The notes beneath the pieces were generated by a model. The model was not told where the DNA came from and did not search any database. It was given only the letters and a program-made list of their open reading frames with translations. From Bacteroidota bacterium (GTDB taxonomy: Bacteria > Bacteroidota > Bacteroidia > Bacteroidales > SKPS01), in assembly GCA_022709695.1 (NCBI GenBank), contig JAKLII010000011.1, positions 1 through 41,619 of the forward strand: a stretch of 41,619 nt of DNA. Reading direction: 5' to 3'. Shown here one piece after another: positions 9,601 to 18,800 of the stretch (position 1 is its first letter; every line of letters begins with the position of its first letter). The translations under genes were made by a program, and so were the position numbers.

Positions 9601-12600
9601 CCGGCAACTTAGCCGATCTGAATGCATGGCTTGCCAGCTTCAGTGGCACGGATGTTTGCGGTGGAAGCGCAGTTGTAACCCATAACTTCACAGCATTAAG
9701 TGATGATTGCGGAGCAACAGGAGCAGCCACGGTAACCTTTACACTGACCGATCCGTGTGGCAATGATATCACGATGGATGCAACCTTCACCATTGAAGAC
9801 ACCACCGATCCTTACTGGGTTGTAGCACCTTCTGACAAGACCGTTGAATGTGACGGTGCCGGCAACGTAGCCGATCTGAATGCATGGCTTGCCAGCTTCA
9901 GTGGCACGGATGTTTGCGGTGGAAGCGCAGTTGTAACCAATAACTTCACAGCACTTAGTGACCTTTGCGGAGCAACAGGATCAGCCACGGTAACCTTTAC
10001 ACTGACCGATCCGTGTGGCAATGATATCACGATGGATGCCACCTTCACTATCGAAGACACCACACCTGCTTCCTTCTTAACTGTTCCCGGCAACATTGCA
10101 GTGAACTCAGGTACCACATTCTGCGGTGCTACTGTAGACTGGTGGATCCCGACCTTCAGCGATGTTTGCGGTACTTCCGCTATTACCAATGTTACCTACC
10201 TGCCATCGATCTCCAACTTCATCAACCTCGGTGGCGGCCATATGATGGCAACCTTCGATAAGGGCATTACAACCGTTACCTATTATGTGAGTGATGATTG
10301 TGGCAATGTGACCACTACCAGCTTTACCGTTACCGTTACCGACGTTACCCCGCCGATTATCCACAGCACCATAACGGTGGTGAATGGACAGAATGCAGTT
10401 GGACAGTGTGGTAACCAGGTATTCTGGTACCAGCCCATTACCGCTACCGACAACTGTCCGGGCGTTCAGCTTACCTCTACCCACTACCCGGGCGCATGGT
10501 TCCCCGTAGGTACTACCCTGGTAACCTATACCGCAACCGATGCAGCAAACCTAACTACTACCTATTCATTTAATGTAGTGGTGGCCGATACCTCGAAACC
10601 AGTACTTGCCGGTACACTGCCCGGTGGCGCTGTGGGTAATGTTTGCTTCAGCGCGCTGCCTGCCGCTCCTGCCGAAGCCGCTATTGCAGCTCTCTATACT
10701 GACAACTGCGGACCGGTGAACGCAATCCTGCTCAGCAGCAACATCTCCGGAGATGACTGCAGCTGGACTGCCATTTACACCTATTCGGTCGATGACAGCC
10801 ATGGCAACTACGCCAACAACGCTGTAATCACCTATACCGGTGGCGATACGGAAGCTCCTTCACTGGTGAATGTTAACACCACCTGTGCAAGCCTCAATAT
10901 TTCCGCTCAGGATGAGTGCCTCGCCATTGCAACAGCATGGGATGCCACCCAGCTCGAAACCGCTGTGGCAGCCCTGTACAAGGACAATTGTGATCCTGCT
11001 GTTACCGCTACCCTCATCGGTACGGTTGCAGGCGCCAACAACACGAACTGCAGCTGGATCTTCACCTATACCTATAGGATTGAAGACAATTGCCAGAACT
11101 TTATTACCTGTGAAGTTACCCGCGAAGGTGGCAACAAGCAGCTCCCGACCCTGGTGAATGTACCTGCGGATGTAACTGCTAACTGCGATAATATCCCGAT
11201 GCCTGCCAATGTTACTGCTACCGATTACTGCGGTGTTGCCGCTACGGTAACCCTGACACAGGCCAGCACACAGGGAACCGATCCTGAACTTTGCAGCTAC
11301 TACAGCTATACCATCACCAATACCTGGCTCGCTGTTGACGAATGCGGAAACTCCAAAACAGCTCAGCAGGTGATTACGGTAATTGATATTACCAAACCTG
11401 TACTTGTAGGCGTACCTGCAAATACCACCGTAAACTGTCATGAAGTACCGCAACCGGCGCCTGTTACGGCAACCGACAACTGCGATGCTACGCCTGCTGT
11501 GGTACTCAATGAGATCAGTACACAGGATCCGAATGTGGCCAACTGCGGACATTATACCTATGTGATCGAGCGTACCTGGACTGCCACCGATGCCTGTGGC
11601 AACAACGCCAGCACTACCCAGATCATCAACGTACAGGATGTAACGGCACCCGTCTTCGTGGTACCTGGTCCTGTAACGATCCAGAAGGATAACCTGTGCC
11701 AGTACAATGCAAATCCGAATGTTACCGGTGTACCGACCCAGATCGTGGAAGCCTGTGATCAGAACCCTGCAGTTACCTACACCGATGCATTGTCTGTGGG
11801 TTCATGTGCCCATGAAACCGTCATAACACGTACATGGACGGTAACAGATGCCTGTAACAATGCAACCAGTCAGGATCAGATCATTACTGTTCAGGATAAG
11901 ATTGCTCCGGTACTCACTATCCCGGCCGATGCTGTCGTTCAGAAGGGTGCACTCTGTGTCTATGACGCCTCTCCGGCTGTAACCGGATATGCTACCGCTA
12001 CCGACAACTGTGATGCAGCCCCGGTGGTTACCTTCAGCGATGTGATGTTTACCGGCCAGTGCCCGAACGATGATATCATCACCCGTACCTGGCTGGCAGT
12101 GGATGCCTGTGGTAATTCCACAACGGGCGTTCAGTACATCCTGGTTGAAGACAATGTGGCTCCGGTGCTGGTAGGTGTACCTGCCGATGTAACGGTAGCC
12201 TGTGATGCAGTTCCGGCACCTGCCAACGTAACCGCCACCGACAATTGCGACCCGATGCCGATGGTATCCTTCACGGAAGTAAGTTCGCAGAACCCCGATC
12301 TGTCGGTATGCGGACATTACACCTATACCATTACCCGCACCTGGACTGCAACTGATGCCTGTGGCAATTCCACATCATCTACCCAGACGATCCAGGTTGA
12401 GGATATTGTGGCTCCGACCTTTACGGTGCCGCAGGATATTACCATCTACAAGGATGCTCAGTGCGGATATGATGCCAACACCCAGATCACCGGTTACCCG
12501 ACCCAAATCAGCGACAACTGTATGGCCCAGCCTTTGGTGAGCTTCAGCGACGCAACAGCTCCTGGTAGCTGTGTCGGTGAAACCATCATCACACGCACAT

Positions 12601-15215
12601 GGACTGTTACGGATGCCTGTCAGAACGCAACAAGTCTGGATCAGATCATCACAGTGAAGGATGTTACAGCTCCTGTACTCGCTGGCGTTCCGCAGGATGT
12701 GACTGTTGATTGTGATAACATACCGGTAGCCGCACAGGTAACCGTAACCGACAACTGTGATCCATATCCGGTTCTTAACTACAACGAGTACACTACCAAG
12801 GGCACAGATCCTGCACTCTGCAGCTACTACAACTACACCCTTACCCGCGTTTGGGATGCAGAAGACGATTGCGGCAACGTAACCTCTTCCACCCAGATCA
12901 TTACGGTACATGATGTAACGGCACCGCAGATTACAGCACCGCAGGCCGCCACCATTTACAAGGATGCAAATTGCAATCACGATGCTGATCCGATGTACAC
13001 CGGAAGTCCGGTTGTAAGTGATAACTGCATGGCAACCCCGACCGTTACTTTCAATGATCAGGTTGTTGCTGGACAGTGTGTGGGTCAGCTGATCATAACC
13101 CGTACATGGATGGCCACGGATGCTTGTGGAAACTCTGCAACTGATATTCAGTATATTACGGTTCTTGATCTGATTGCACCGATACTTACCGGAACACTGC
13201 CAGGGGGCAATGTGGGTAATGTATGCAAGGCCAATGCTCCTGTGGCACCTGCCACTACTGTGATCGAGGCTGAATACACGGATAATTGCAGCAATGTTAC
13301 AGCTACCCTGATCAGCTCCTCTCTGGTGGGCACCGACGCAGGCTGGACTGCAACCTATGAATATGTTGTAAGTGACGATTGCGGCAATACCACTACTGCG
13401 GTAGTTGTGTACACCGGCGCCGATTCCGAGGCTCCTGTGATCACCTGTCCGCAGGATATCACCCAGGATGCCGATCAGGGAGTATGCGAAGCCTATCTGC
13501 AGATAGTGGATGCCACGGCAACTGATAACTGCTCTGTCGCCTCTATCGTTGGTGTCAGAAGTGATGCCCTCGCATTGAATGCTGCATATCCGGTAGGAAT
13601 TACTACGATTACATGGACTGCAACGGATGCTGCTGGCAACAGCGCCTCCTGTGTACAAACCATCACTATCGAAGACAACGAACTGCCCACCATCACCTGT
13701 CCGCAGGTGGCTCAGGAATACTTCCTGAACGACGGCTGCTACTACTATGCTGACGATGCCCTGAACGTTAGTGCTACCATGGTGAGCGATAACTGTGGTA
13801 TCGACATGATTGTTCACAATTATCCGAACGCAGTTTCTGCATACACCCTAGATGGCGCATGGTTCCCGATCGGTACCACTACCGTGACCTGGACCGTTTA
13901 CGACATCCACGGCAACAGTGCAACATGCAGTTATGATGTGGTGGTCAAGGGATACACCCTCGACGGTAACTTCAGCTACTACAGAGTTAACTTCAGCCCG
14001 GCTACCATGCCGCTCGATAACATCACCGTCAACCTGAAGGATGGCAGCAACAACGTTATTGCCACCACCCTTACCGATGCAACCGGTTACTACAAGTTCA
14101 CCGATCTCTGTCTGGGTGAGTACTTCGTTGATGCAACCAGCACCAAGCCTCACGGAAGCATCCAGGCTACTGACGCCGTTCAGGCCTTCTTCTGGGGTGT
14201 TACACCTACTCCGATCGAAAAGGTACGTTTCCGCGCAGGAGATGTTGACAACAGCAACTTCATCGATCCGGGTGATGCTATCAACATGCTCAACTACTTC
14301 CTTACCGGTGGTGTGCCGCAATGGACTACCATCTGGAAATTCTGGCAGGCAGGCGATAACGTAGCAGTGAACTTCCCGAGCCCGGCACTTAATGTTCCTT
14401 ATCCGACAGTAGTTGTTACCGGCGATCTGAATGTGAACTTCTACGGAATGCTCAATGGCGACTTCAACGGTAGCTATCAGCCGGTACCCGGTCTGAAATC
14501 CACCGGATCTGTCATCCTGCACCAGGGCGAAACCATCGGAGTGAAAGCCGGTCAGAAATTCACCTTACCGGTGGAAGCCAAAATGGATCTGGATGTTACC
14601 GCCATCACGCTGGCCATGAACTACCCGGCCGATAAGGTTACCGTCAAGAACGTAACCCTTGCCGGCAGCAATACCCCGGTGAAATTCAGCACCAAGAACG
14701 GTGAACTCCGTATCGCTTATACAACCCTCCTGCCGATGGTAGTGAAAAATGGTGAAACCATGCTCACCCTCCACCTGGAAGCTTCTTCCAGCCTCAAGAA
14801 GGGCGAACAGATCATCTTCACTCTTACCCAGAACCCGGATCTCGAACTGGCAGATGCTATGTATCAGGTAATCCCGGGTGCTGAGCTCACCATCAGCAAG
14901 GTTGAATCCACTACCGGCATCACCGAAAAACCGGCCGACAACCTGCTGACCCTCACCAACTACCCGAACCCGTTTGTCAACAACACCACATTCGCCTATA
15001 ACCTCCCGGTGAGCGGCAAGGTGAACCTGGTGGTCTATGACATGGTGGGTCGCAAAGTGGCTGAACTGATCGACGAAAACCAGGTAGCCGGAAGCTACAC
15101 CCTCCCTGTGGATACCCGCGACCTGAGGCCCGGTGCCTATACCGCCAGCCTGAGAGTGGAAACCACCGACGGTGCACTGCTTACCCGCACCATCCGCGTC
15201 ATCAGCCATAAATAA
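3618..15215 (+). CDS. Giant secreted HYR-repeat protein with T9SS type A sorting domain (gene 1)
   Basis: This gene encodes 3865 residues. ATG 3618 is chosen because it starts a clear signal peptide (MKKFTLFLFAMFIGVVSVFA); the in-frame ATG 3486 would bury it. Order: residues 28-88 resemble the start of a right-handed beta-helix (HYVSTSGSDAVNDGSSSSPW), followed by a short bridging domain to about 200. A very long array of HYR and HYR-like Ig-fold domains fills about 200-3445 (recurring TDNC, DACGN, CPxN). It includes 88-residue and 86-residue tandem repeats and one unrelated inserted domain. The C-terminal cassette has a carboxypeptidase-regulatory-like domain, dockerin-like GDVDNSNFIDPGDA, a cohesin-like domain and the T9SS domain (NYPNPF near the start, IRVISHK at the end). 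It is probably exported and anchored at the cell surface by the T9SS; HYR arrays usually act as adhesive stalks. It is probably transcribed alone, with a terminator after it. Ligand unknown. Confidence 0.92.
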   Translation: MKKFTLFLFAMFIGVVSVFAATPDIGSITHYVSTSGSDAVNDGSSSSPWATISWAVAHSFPGDTIKVLGGIYTESFLVVGEGIILAAGASPDCVTVSDLTMSGTETLEIELFGPTICTQYDSWTVTNTADIGGADLDLKLFYAPAPGATFTILTAGTLSSNQFADGTLVTATYNSIDYDFSITYNAGASGSIVLTSLSTPPALTACPGNISTTADAGNCSAVVNYTVTASGYPAPTYSYVFTGNTTGSGSGTGSGLSFNVGTTAVDVTATNDHGQVTCTFTIIVTDDENPSVTCPANINANTSTGSCNTLVYWAVPVTADNCGVASSVATGNNGAVIVPGSPVSALVNKGVTTITYTVTDVNSNVTTCNFTVTVTDVEPPVITYSTSPYVACPPNVTVNNLTDFCYNYAGWTAPTPSDNCPGVSMSSNYFPTGSTTPTQFPIGNTLVRYTAIDAAGNSSTCTFTVTVLDNQFPEITCPVGQTKNTDLNQCNYTTIGTEFDPTVADDNCPNPVLTYTLSGATTAGPVTASTLAGVDFLKGITTVTWRITDASANFTECSFTVTVSDIEAPRLTTSSFTDANVYDACIADAASTVPAFNQTNARVGYEDNCTSNANLNCVLTGTAVTGDNCNWTVTYTYNVVDEVGNSYTGRTYSHNGGDNSGPNLVLNPPAPVTGINTCLPTQAEADAAFDATYAASFYSDCSGGVTATLDLATITGTDCSWSVDYMFSVTDACGNTRAEQTYIRTGADLTLPTASTFGFGGYYSPANWASSTNGNGYTNSAGAPASITIVGSNNSYLSTPTLTNFSIPVTVAGTISFDWNYQSNNSASYWDQFGYTLNGTFYKLTSDAGPYTGSTTQNGSTSISVNIGDVFGFRIHSVDDAAGNAYTTVTNFTHPVTPITFSNVNACSADALTAAPFNGPLIVTGYADNCTGALTAVKTGEALTGTDCNWTITYTYNIMDACGNSITGETYTHSGSDQTAPTGTAPVAQTGTNACYANALTAAPFNATLAAAGYTDNCGGVVTATKTGESLVGDNCAWTITYTFTVTDECGNPLTSQTYTHSGSDQTAPTGTAPVAQTGTNACYANALTAAPFNATLAAAGYTDNCGGVVTATETNASLSGDDCSWTITYTFTVTDECGNPLTSQTYTHSGSDQTAPTGTAPVAQTGTNACYANALTAAPFNATLAAAGYTDNCGGVVTATETNASLSGDDCSWTITYTFTVTDECGNPLTSQTYTHSGSDQTAPTGTAPVAQTGTNACYANALTAAPFNATLAAAGYTDNCGGVVTATKTGETLTGDNCAWTITYTFTVTDECGNPLASQTYTHSGSDQTAPTLKDNLVDCITLNDLNNNECLAVAATFDYTTLYGPVAALYEDNCGGSVTVTLINTYDDELIGGNTDCDWWFAYEYKIFDQCGNSTTCMVVRTGGDTETPAIAGPTGTLTKNTDPGLCTYATVGNEFDLTSITDNCTVTPTTAYSINGAPYVTATTLSGYVFSKGITTVTWRATDNCNNTAYWPAFNVEVKDLELPVVACPPSQSVFTGPLSCNIQVSWTEPVPTDNCPGVSLSVSTNPFTALAGTAPVIGLFEKGINYVTYTATDASGNTSSCTFTITVVDNVIPKLENCPGNIQVFTAPNLCESAPVSWTPPTPSDNCPGWLMTTTHNPNSVFQLGVTTVTYTNTDAVGLTTTCSFNVTVADNQPPFVTAATDITAYTNANGNLNDCISEVAVPDAVYGDNCAVTLTWAMTGAVTASGTGQIGTYNFPKGITTITYTVTENYNPSPFPVKTATDVMTVTVIDNEIPRLTGTQFTDPTNWDGCLATAETHVPAFNQASAIIGFEDNCTANGNLVAQWTATNVTGTNCNWTVTYVYDVIDESGNILASQSYSHSGSDQTDPVWVVAPSDKTVECDGAGNVADLNAWLASFSGSDVCGSTPTVTHNFTALSDDCGATGKATVTFTLTDECGNFITQDATFTIEDTTDPYWVVAPSDKTVECDGAGNLADLNAWLASFSGTDVCGGSAVVTHNFTALSDDCGATGAATVTFTLTDPCGNDITMDATFTIEDTTDPYWVVAPSDKTVECDGAGNVADLNAWLASFSGTDVCGGSAVVTNNFTALSDLCGATGSATVTFTLTDPCGNDITMDATFTIEDTTPASFLTVPGNIAVNSGTTFCGATVDWWIPTFSDVCGTSAITNVTYLPSISNFINLGGGHMMATFDKGITTVTYYVSDDCGNVTTTSFTVTVTDVTPPIIHSTITVVNGQNAVGQCGNQVFWYQPITATDNCPGVQLTSTHYPGAWFPVGTTLVTYTATDAANLTTTYSFNVVVADTSKPVLAGTLPGGAVGNVCFSALPAAPAEAAIAALYTDNCGPVNAILLSSNISGDDCSWTAIYTYSVDDSHGNYANNAVITYTGGDTEAPSLVNVNTTCASLNISAQDECLAIATAWDATQLETAVAALYKDNCDPAVTATLIGTVAGANNTNCSWIFTYTYRIEDNCQNFITCEVTREGGNKQLPTLVNVPADVTANCDNIPMPANVTATDYCGVAATVTLTQASTQGTDPELCSYYSYTITNTWLAVDECGNSKTAQQVITVIDITKPVLVGVPANTTVNCHEVPQPAPVTATDNCDATPAVVLNEISTQDPNVANCGHYTYVIERTWTATDACGNNASTTQIINVQDVTAPVFVVPGPVTIQKDNLCQYNANPNVTGVPTQIVEACDQNPAVTYTDALSVGSCAHETVITRTWTVTDACNNATSQDQIITVQDKIAPVLTIPADAVVQKGALCVYDASPAVTGYATATDNCDAAPVVTFSDVMFTGQCPNDDIITRTWLAVDACGNSTTGVQYILVEDNVAPVLVGVPADVTVACDAVPAPANVTATDNCDPMPMVSFTEVSSQNPDLSVCGHYTYTITRTWTATDACGNSTSSTQTIQVEDIVAPTFTVPQDITIYKDAQCGYDANTQITGYPTQISDNCMAQPLVSFSDATAPGSCVGETIITRTWTVTDACQNATSLDQIITVKDVTAPVLAGVPQDVTVDCDNIPVAAQVTVTDNCDPYPVLNYNEYTTKGTDPALCSYYNYTLTRVWDAEDDCGNVTSSTQIITVHDVTAPQITAPQAATIYKDANCNHDADPMYTGSPVVSDNCMATPTVTFNDQVVAGQCVGQLIITRTWMATDACGNSATDIQYITVLDLIAPILTGTLPGGNVGNVCKANAPVAPATTVIEAEYTDNCSNVTATLISSSLVGTDAGWTATYEYVVSDDCGNTTTAVVVYTGADSEAPVITCPQDITQDADQGVCEAYLQIVDATATDNCSVASIVGVRSDALALNAAYPVGITTITWTATDAAGNSASCVQTITIEDNELPTITCPQVAQEYFLNDGCYYYADDALNVSATMVSDNCGIDMIVHNYPNAVSAYTLDGAWFPIGTTTVTWTVYDIHGNSATCSYDVVVKGYTLDGNFSYYRVNFSPATMPLDNITVNLKDGSNNVIATTLTDATGYYKFTDLCLGEYFVDATSTKPHGSIQATDAVQAFFWGVTPTPIEKVRFRAGDVDNSNFIDPGDAINMLNYFLTGGVPQWTTIWKFWQAGDNVAVNFPSPALNVPYPTVVVTGDLNVNFYGMLNGDFNGSYQPVPGLKSTGSVILHQGETIGVKAGQKFTLPVEAKMDLDVTAITLAMNYPADKVTVKNVTLAGSNTPVKFSTKNGELRIAYTTLLPMVVKNGETMLTLHLEASSSLKKGEQIIFTLTQNPDLELADAMYQVIPGAELTISKVESTTGITEKPADNLLTLTNYPNPFVNNTTFAYNLPVSGKVNLVVYDMVGRKVAELIDENQVAGSYTLPVDTRDLRPGAYTASLRVETTDGALLTRTIRVISHK
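5860..6320 (+). other. Unique domain inserted in the gene 1 repeat array
   Basis: About 150 residues interrupt the repeats, with GTISFDWNYQSNN, YWDQFGYTLNG, GDVFGFRIHSVD and TTVTNF. The pattern, a beta-sandwich-like run with the phrase FDW...D.FGY.LNG...GDVFGFR, resembles a domain I recall from many exported proteins, including PEP-CTERM proteins. It may be the binding head of a protein that is otherwise stalk. The fold assignment is inference. Confidence 0.55.
6524..7579 (+). repeat. Four 264-bp (88-residue) tandem repeats in gene 1
   Basis: Units start at 6524, 6788, 7052 and 7316, exactly 264 bp apart. Units two and three (6788-7051 and 7052-7315) appear identical base for base by eye; the others differ mainly in the TKTGE/TETNAS segment. 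Each encodes THSGSDQTAPTGTAPVAQTG, then NACYANALTAAPFN, DNCGGVV and TVTDECGN. The identity points to very recent duplication or homogenisation. Confidence 0.92.
9291..10064 (+). repeat. Three 258-bp (86-residue) tandem repeats in gene 1
   Basis: Units start at 9291, 9549 and 9807, exactly 258 bp apart. Each encodes WVVAPSDKTVECDGAGN, NAWLASFSG, a central DVCG, TALSD and an ending FTIEDTT. The second and third units are closest to each other. Confidence 0.9.
11147..13180 (+). repeat. Eight HYR-like domains of two mixed subtypes in gene 1
   Basis: Eight domains of about 84 residues come in two kinds. Subtype A begins GVPADVTVACDAVPAPANVT and has CGHYTYTITRTW. Subtype B begins with a KD...C.Y.A pattern (IYKDAQCGYDANT) and has GETIITRTW. 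The order is A A B B A B A B, so the last four look like duplication of an A-B pair. Confidence 0.75.
13945..15212 (+). other. C-terminal cassette of gene 1: regulatory-like, dockerin-like, cohesin-like and T9SS domains
   Basis: Segments in order: GYTLDGNFSYYR to TSTKPHGSIQATDAV (carboxypeptidase-regulatory-like, with TDATGYYKF); IEKVRFRAGDVDNSNFIDPG to LNGDFNGSY (two Asp-rich loops, as in a divergent dockerin); GQKFTLPVEAKMDLDV to PGAELTI (cohesin-like); YPNPF to the C-terminus (T9SS type A). Genes 2 and 3 end with the same order at 20971-22203 and 27086-28326. In gene 3 the first Ca-type loop is degraded (GDVALNYGFMDMGDA). Confidence 0.7.
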
Positions 15216-15236
15216 CCCGTAAACAACCTTCCCCGC

Positions 15237-15269
15237 GAAGCCCCGGCTCTTTCCAGAGACCGGGGCTTC
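15237..15269 (+). terminator. Hairpin terminator after gene 1
   Basis: A 10-bp perfect stem, GAAGCCCCGG with CCGGGGCTTC, is extended by CTCT/AGAG around a TTCC loop, 21 bp after the stop codon. No T run follows, so termination strength is uncertain, but the position and stem suit the end of a transcript. Confidence 0.7.
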
Positions 15270-15284
15270 TGCTGTAATAATGTC

Positions 15285-15301
15285 ACCCCGCAAGCGGAGT
15301 T
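15285..15301. repeat. Second copy of the CCCCGCAAGCGG palindrome
   Basis: CCCCGCAAGCGGAG differs by one base from the palindrome at 3049-3062 and shares flanking A and GTT. This marks it as a dispersed element, here just after the gene 1 terminator. Confidence 0.55.
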
Positions 15302-15337
15302 ACGAAGCCACATAACATACAAATATTCAAATGGTTC

Positions 15338-15421
15338 AATTGACAATTGACAATTGACAATTGTTAACTCAGCACTCCTGTCTCCTGTCCCCTTTGCACT
15401 GTCCCCTTTAAACTCCTGCTG
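15338..15421. repeat. 7-bp degenerate tandem repeat, 12 units
   Basis: AATTGAC three times, AATTGTT and AACTCAG (15338-15372), then CACTCCT, GTCTCCT, GTCCCCT, TTGCACT, GTCCCCT, TTAAACT and CCTGCTG (15373-15421) are all contiguous in one 7-bp phase, although the sequence changes completely along the array. The remaining gap up to about 15527 shows nothing I can name. Confidence 0.7.
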
Positions 15422-15527
15422 TAACCAAATCTCAGTTGTATCGTTAAACGATTCAGAGCCGATTTCAAAGGAGGATCATTCCCTCCCGTGAAACCGTTTG
15501 TGCTGTTAAAAGAATGGTTAATAAACT

Positions 15528-15573
15528 GAAAAAAATTTTTTTGTTTTGGGAAAAAATGATGTACTTTTATGCT
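15528..15573 (+). promoter_or_regulatory. Putative promoter block of the gene 2-3 operon, shared with 41328-41373
   Basis: An A-tract/T-tract (AAAAAAATTTTTTTG) leads to TTTTGGG and then AAAATGATGTACTTTTATGC. TA at 15562 begins TACTTTTA, one base off TAnnTTTG, with a TTG 18 bp upstream (15541-15543) and a TTTG 13 bp upstream. The last 20 bases are also present at 41354-41373, and the rest of the block is very similar, which is strong support for function. Confidence 0.6.
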
Positions 15574-15858
15574 GCCGTTAAACTACGCCTTATGTAAAAC
15601 ATAAAGAGTGTACTATATGGATATAGACTTTACGCTAATCCCTGATTTAGAAACAGTTAAATTACATATCAAAGCAATTTCAGGATGAGCCGGAAGGTTT
15701 CATTCTGTATTGCCATTTTGCCCGTTAATGACGAAAAATTGAAATAAAACAATAAACCTATGAACGCAAGACTTGTACCCCCAATGGTTGAGGCCATTTT
15801 TCAGAGGAAGGAAAAAATAGTAACCCGCCCGCTTTTTTCGGGCATTATACACACAATT
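15574..15858 (+). promoter_or_regulatory. Long 5' leader of gene 2 with two hairpins and a short upstream ORF
   Basis: An early hairpin lies at 15590-15604 (TTATGT, loop AAA, ACATAA). A 23-codon ORF, 15617-15688 (MDIDFTLIPDLETVKLHI to the stop), starts 55 nt past the promoter TA; its first 35 nt match the gene 1 leader and its ATCC/TGA core also occurs at 41419. A second hairpin at 15827-15843 (GCCCG, loop CTTTTTT, CGGGC) ends 15 bp before the gene 2 start, where it could affect ribosome access. Confidence 0.4.
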
Positions 15859-18800
15859 ATGGTAAGAAGATTTATGCTTTTGGTGTGGGCGACCCTGTTT
15901 GCCCTCCCCTTCGTCATTGCACAGAGCGCTCCTGTCACCAAACTGAAGGATGTCGTCGTGGTTCCCTCCCCGCCAACACCCATTGCAGTAGATCTGGAGG
16001 TTACGGGCTTTACAACCCAGGTTTCGTCAGCTACGCTGAAGTTTACGTATAACCCGGCTGTCCTGACCTATTTGGGTGTATATACCCCCAATCCTGTGCT
16101 ACCTGGTATGATGCTGGTTGGAAACCCGATACCCGGTGAGATCACCCTGACCTACTTTGACCCTATGCTTACCGGGGTGAACCTTCCAGCCAGTTCTGTG
16201 TTGGTTTCGCTGCAGTTTACCTACAACGGGGGCATCAGTAACCTGAACTGGGATCTCTCCTCTCCAACCAACAACGAATGGACGGATCTCACTTTAAATC
16301 CGATGAACGATGTGCCCGAAAGCAGCTATTATCTCAATGGCATTGTGAGAGATGCACTATCAGCATCCTCCTCTTCACCGATTACCTATGCTGCTCAGGT
16401 GTTTTCTGTCCCGGGCCCGATCCTCTTCCCCATTACTGTTGATAACCTCAGCTATTGCGATGCCATCTCACTTACCCTCGATTACAATCCTGCCCATCTT
16501 ACCTATACCGGAATTACCAATGTCCACCCGGCACTTGCAGGTGGTACCATGTCTTCGGCTTCGGGCGGAAAATTCTACTTTGCATGGACATCCTCAGGTA
16601 CTCCAATCACCAGTGTGTTGCCAAACGGCACCAAGCTCTTCGACATTCAGTTCACTTCACTCCCCGGGACCTCATACCTGACATGGGATAATGACCCGAA
16701 TACGGATTGTGAATATCAGGATGTTCTCAGCCAGACTCCATATCCCGATGTACCCACTCCCGCTTTCTACAAAGACGGATTTGTATCCAACCTTGCATCT
16801 ACCTATACCTTCTCCCATGTAATCTGTAAAGGGGCCAACGACGGAACCATCACCTTCAACGCTACCGGCGGATCCTTAACCTATGAATACAGCATCGACA
16901 ATGGTGCAACCTGGTCCCCCAGCCCGGCGTTCACCGGTCTGTCCCCAATGACCTATCCCCTTCTGGTGCGTGATGCCTCCTTCCCGCTGGTGGTTCTCAA
17001 TCTGGGATCTGTTACCATACAGGAACCTGCTGTCGCACTTTATGTAAATACCTTTGAATCACACAGGGTTCGCTGCAAGGGTGAACAAAACGGACAAGCT
17101 ACCATCAACGCATTTGGCGGATGGGGTAATTATACCTACAGCATCGATGGCATCACCTGGCATACCCTGAATATCTTTGATGCGCTCTTCCCGGGCACCT
17201 ATACCCTTTATGCAAAGGACTACCTCGGTTGTATAGCCTCAGGTCTTGTACAGATCATCGAACCTACCATTGCCCTCACCGCAAGTGGTGTGGAATCCAA
17301 GAAAGTAACCTGCTACGGCGGTTCCAATGGAGAGATTACCCTCACCGGATACGACGGATGGGGTACCTACAATTACAGCAAGGACGATGTTACCTATCAG
17401 GTGAGCAATGTGCTTACAGGTTTCATCGCTGGTACCTACACCGTATACGTGAAAGATAAAGGAGGCTGCGTGGTTCCTGTTGTGGTTACCGTTACCCAGC
17501 CCGCTGCCCCGCTTGCCATCACAGCGGTTAATTCAAAACTGGTCAGTTGCTACGGGTATTCCGACGGAGAAATCACAGCAACAGCTACCGGTGGCTGGGG
17601 TTCCTATCAGTACAGCATCGACAATGGCACCACCTGGCAGGTAAGCAACCTGTTCACGGGTCTGGCTGCCGGCCCTTACACCATTCTGGTAAAAGACTTT
17701 GAAGGTTGTATCGTGATGTCATCAGTTACCATGGTTGTCCAGCCCGACCAGCTGGAAGGTGTCCTCAGCGGTACCACTACAGTGTGTTATGGCACCAATG
17801 CAACGGTTACCGTTACCATCGCCGGCGGAACTCCCCCCTATACCTTTGTGGTTACTGACGGGGTTACCCCCATTACCGTTACCAACCACCCCACCACGGT
17901 GTATACCTTTACCCAGGCCTATACCCAGCCCACCACATGGACGTGGGTGAGCCTTACCGATGCCAACAGCTGCTCCAGCACTCTCAGCGGAAATGCCGTG
18001 ATCAGCATCTTCCCGCTCCCTGTTGTCAGCGATGCAACCTTACTTACTTCGGTTGATCAAACCAACTGGTCCAATGTGGGTGGAACTTTCCCCGCTTTCA
18101 CGATGTGCATCGATCCGGTAATTCCTTACCATTATTTGGATATCAACACCTTAACAGTCGGACCCAACGGACTGCTTACCGGCAGTTTTACGCAGAATGC
18201 TTTCTACCTGAACACAGGTTCTGTACCCGGTAACTTCATCAGCTACTGGGCTGCCAAGGGTGTTGTTTCCGGTGCAACCGGCTGGCAGGGTGTAATGTGG
18301 AACATTATCAACGGCACCGCCCCAATGTTCTATATCAATTACACTGGCAGTGATTATACCCTCATCGATGGTCTGCAGTGGCAGGCATTTGGTAACCCGG
18401 GCACTCTCCGCATTACCGGAGATTATCCTCAGGGTTCCTATACGTTCAATGGTACTGTTACCGATATCAATGGTTGCATATCTGTACCATTCAATATTGG
18501 CCTGCAGATGAACTCCAGCCCTGTGGTAACCGATGTTACACTTACCACATCTGTTGATCAGATTAACTGGAGTAGTGTGGGTGGTACGTTCAGCTCCGGA
18601 TACGAAATGTGTATTGATCCTGTGATCCCTTACCACTATATGGATATCAATACATTTACGGTCGGAATTAATAGTTTACTTGCCAATAGCTTTACGCAGA
18701 ATGCCTTCTATCTGAATACAGGTACTTTACCCGGCAACTTTTACAACTACTGGGCTGCCAAGGGTGTGGTTACAGGAGCCACCGGATGGCAGGGGGTGAT

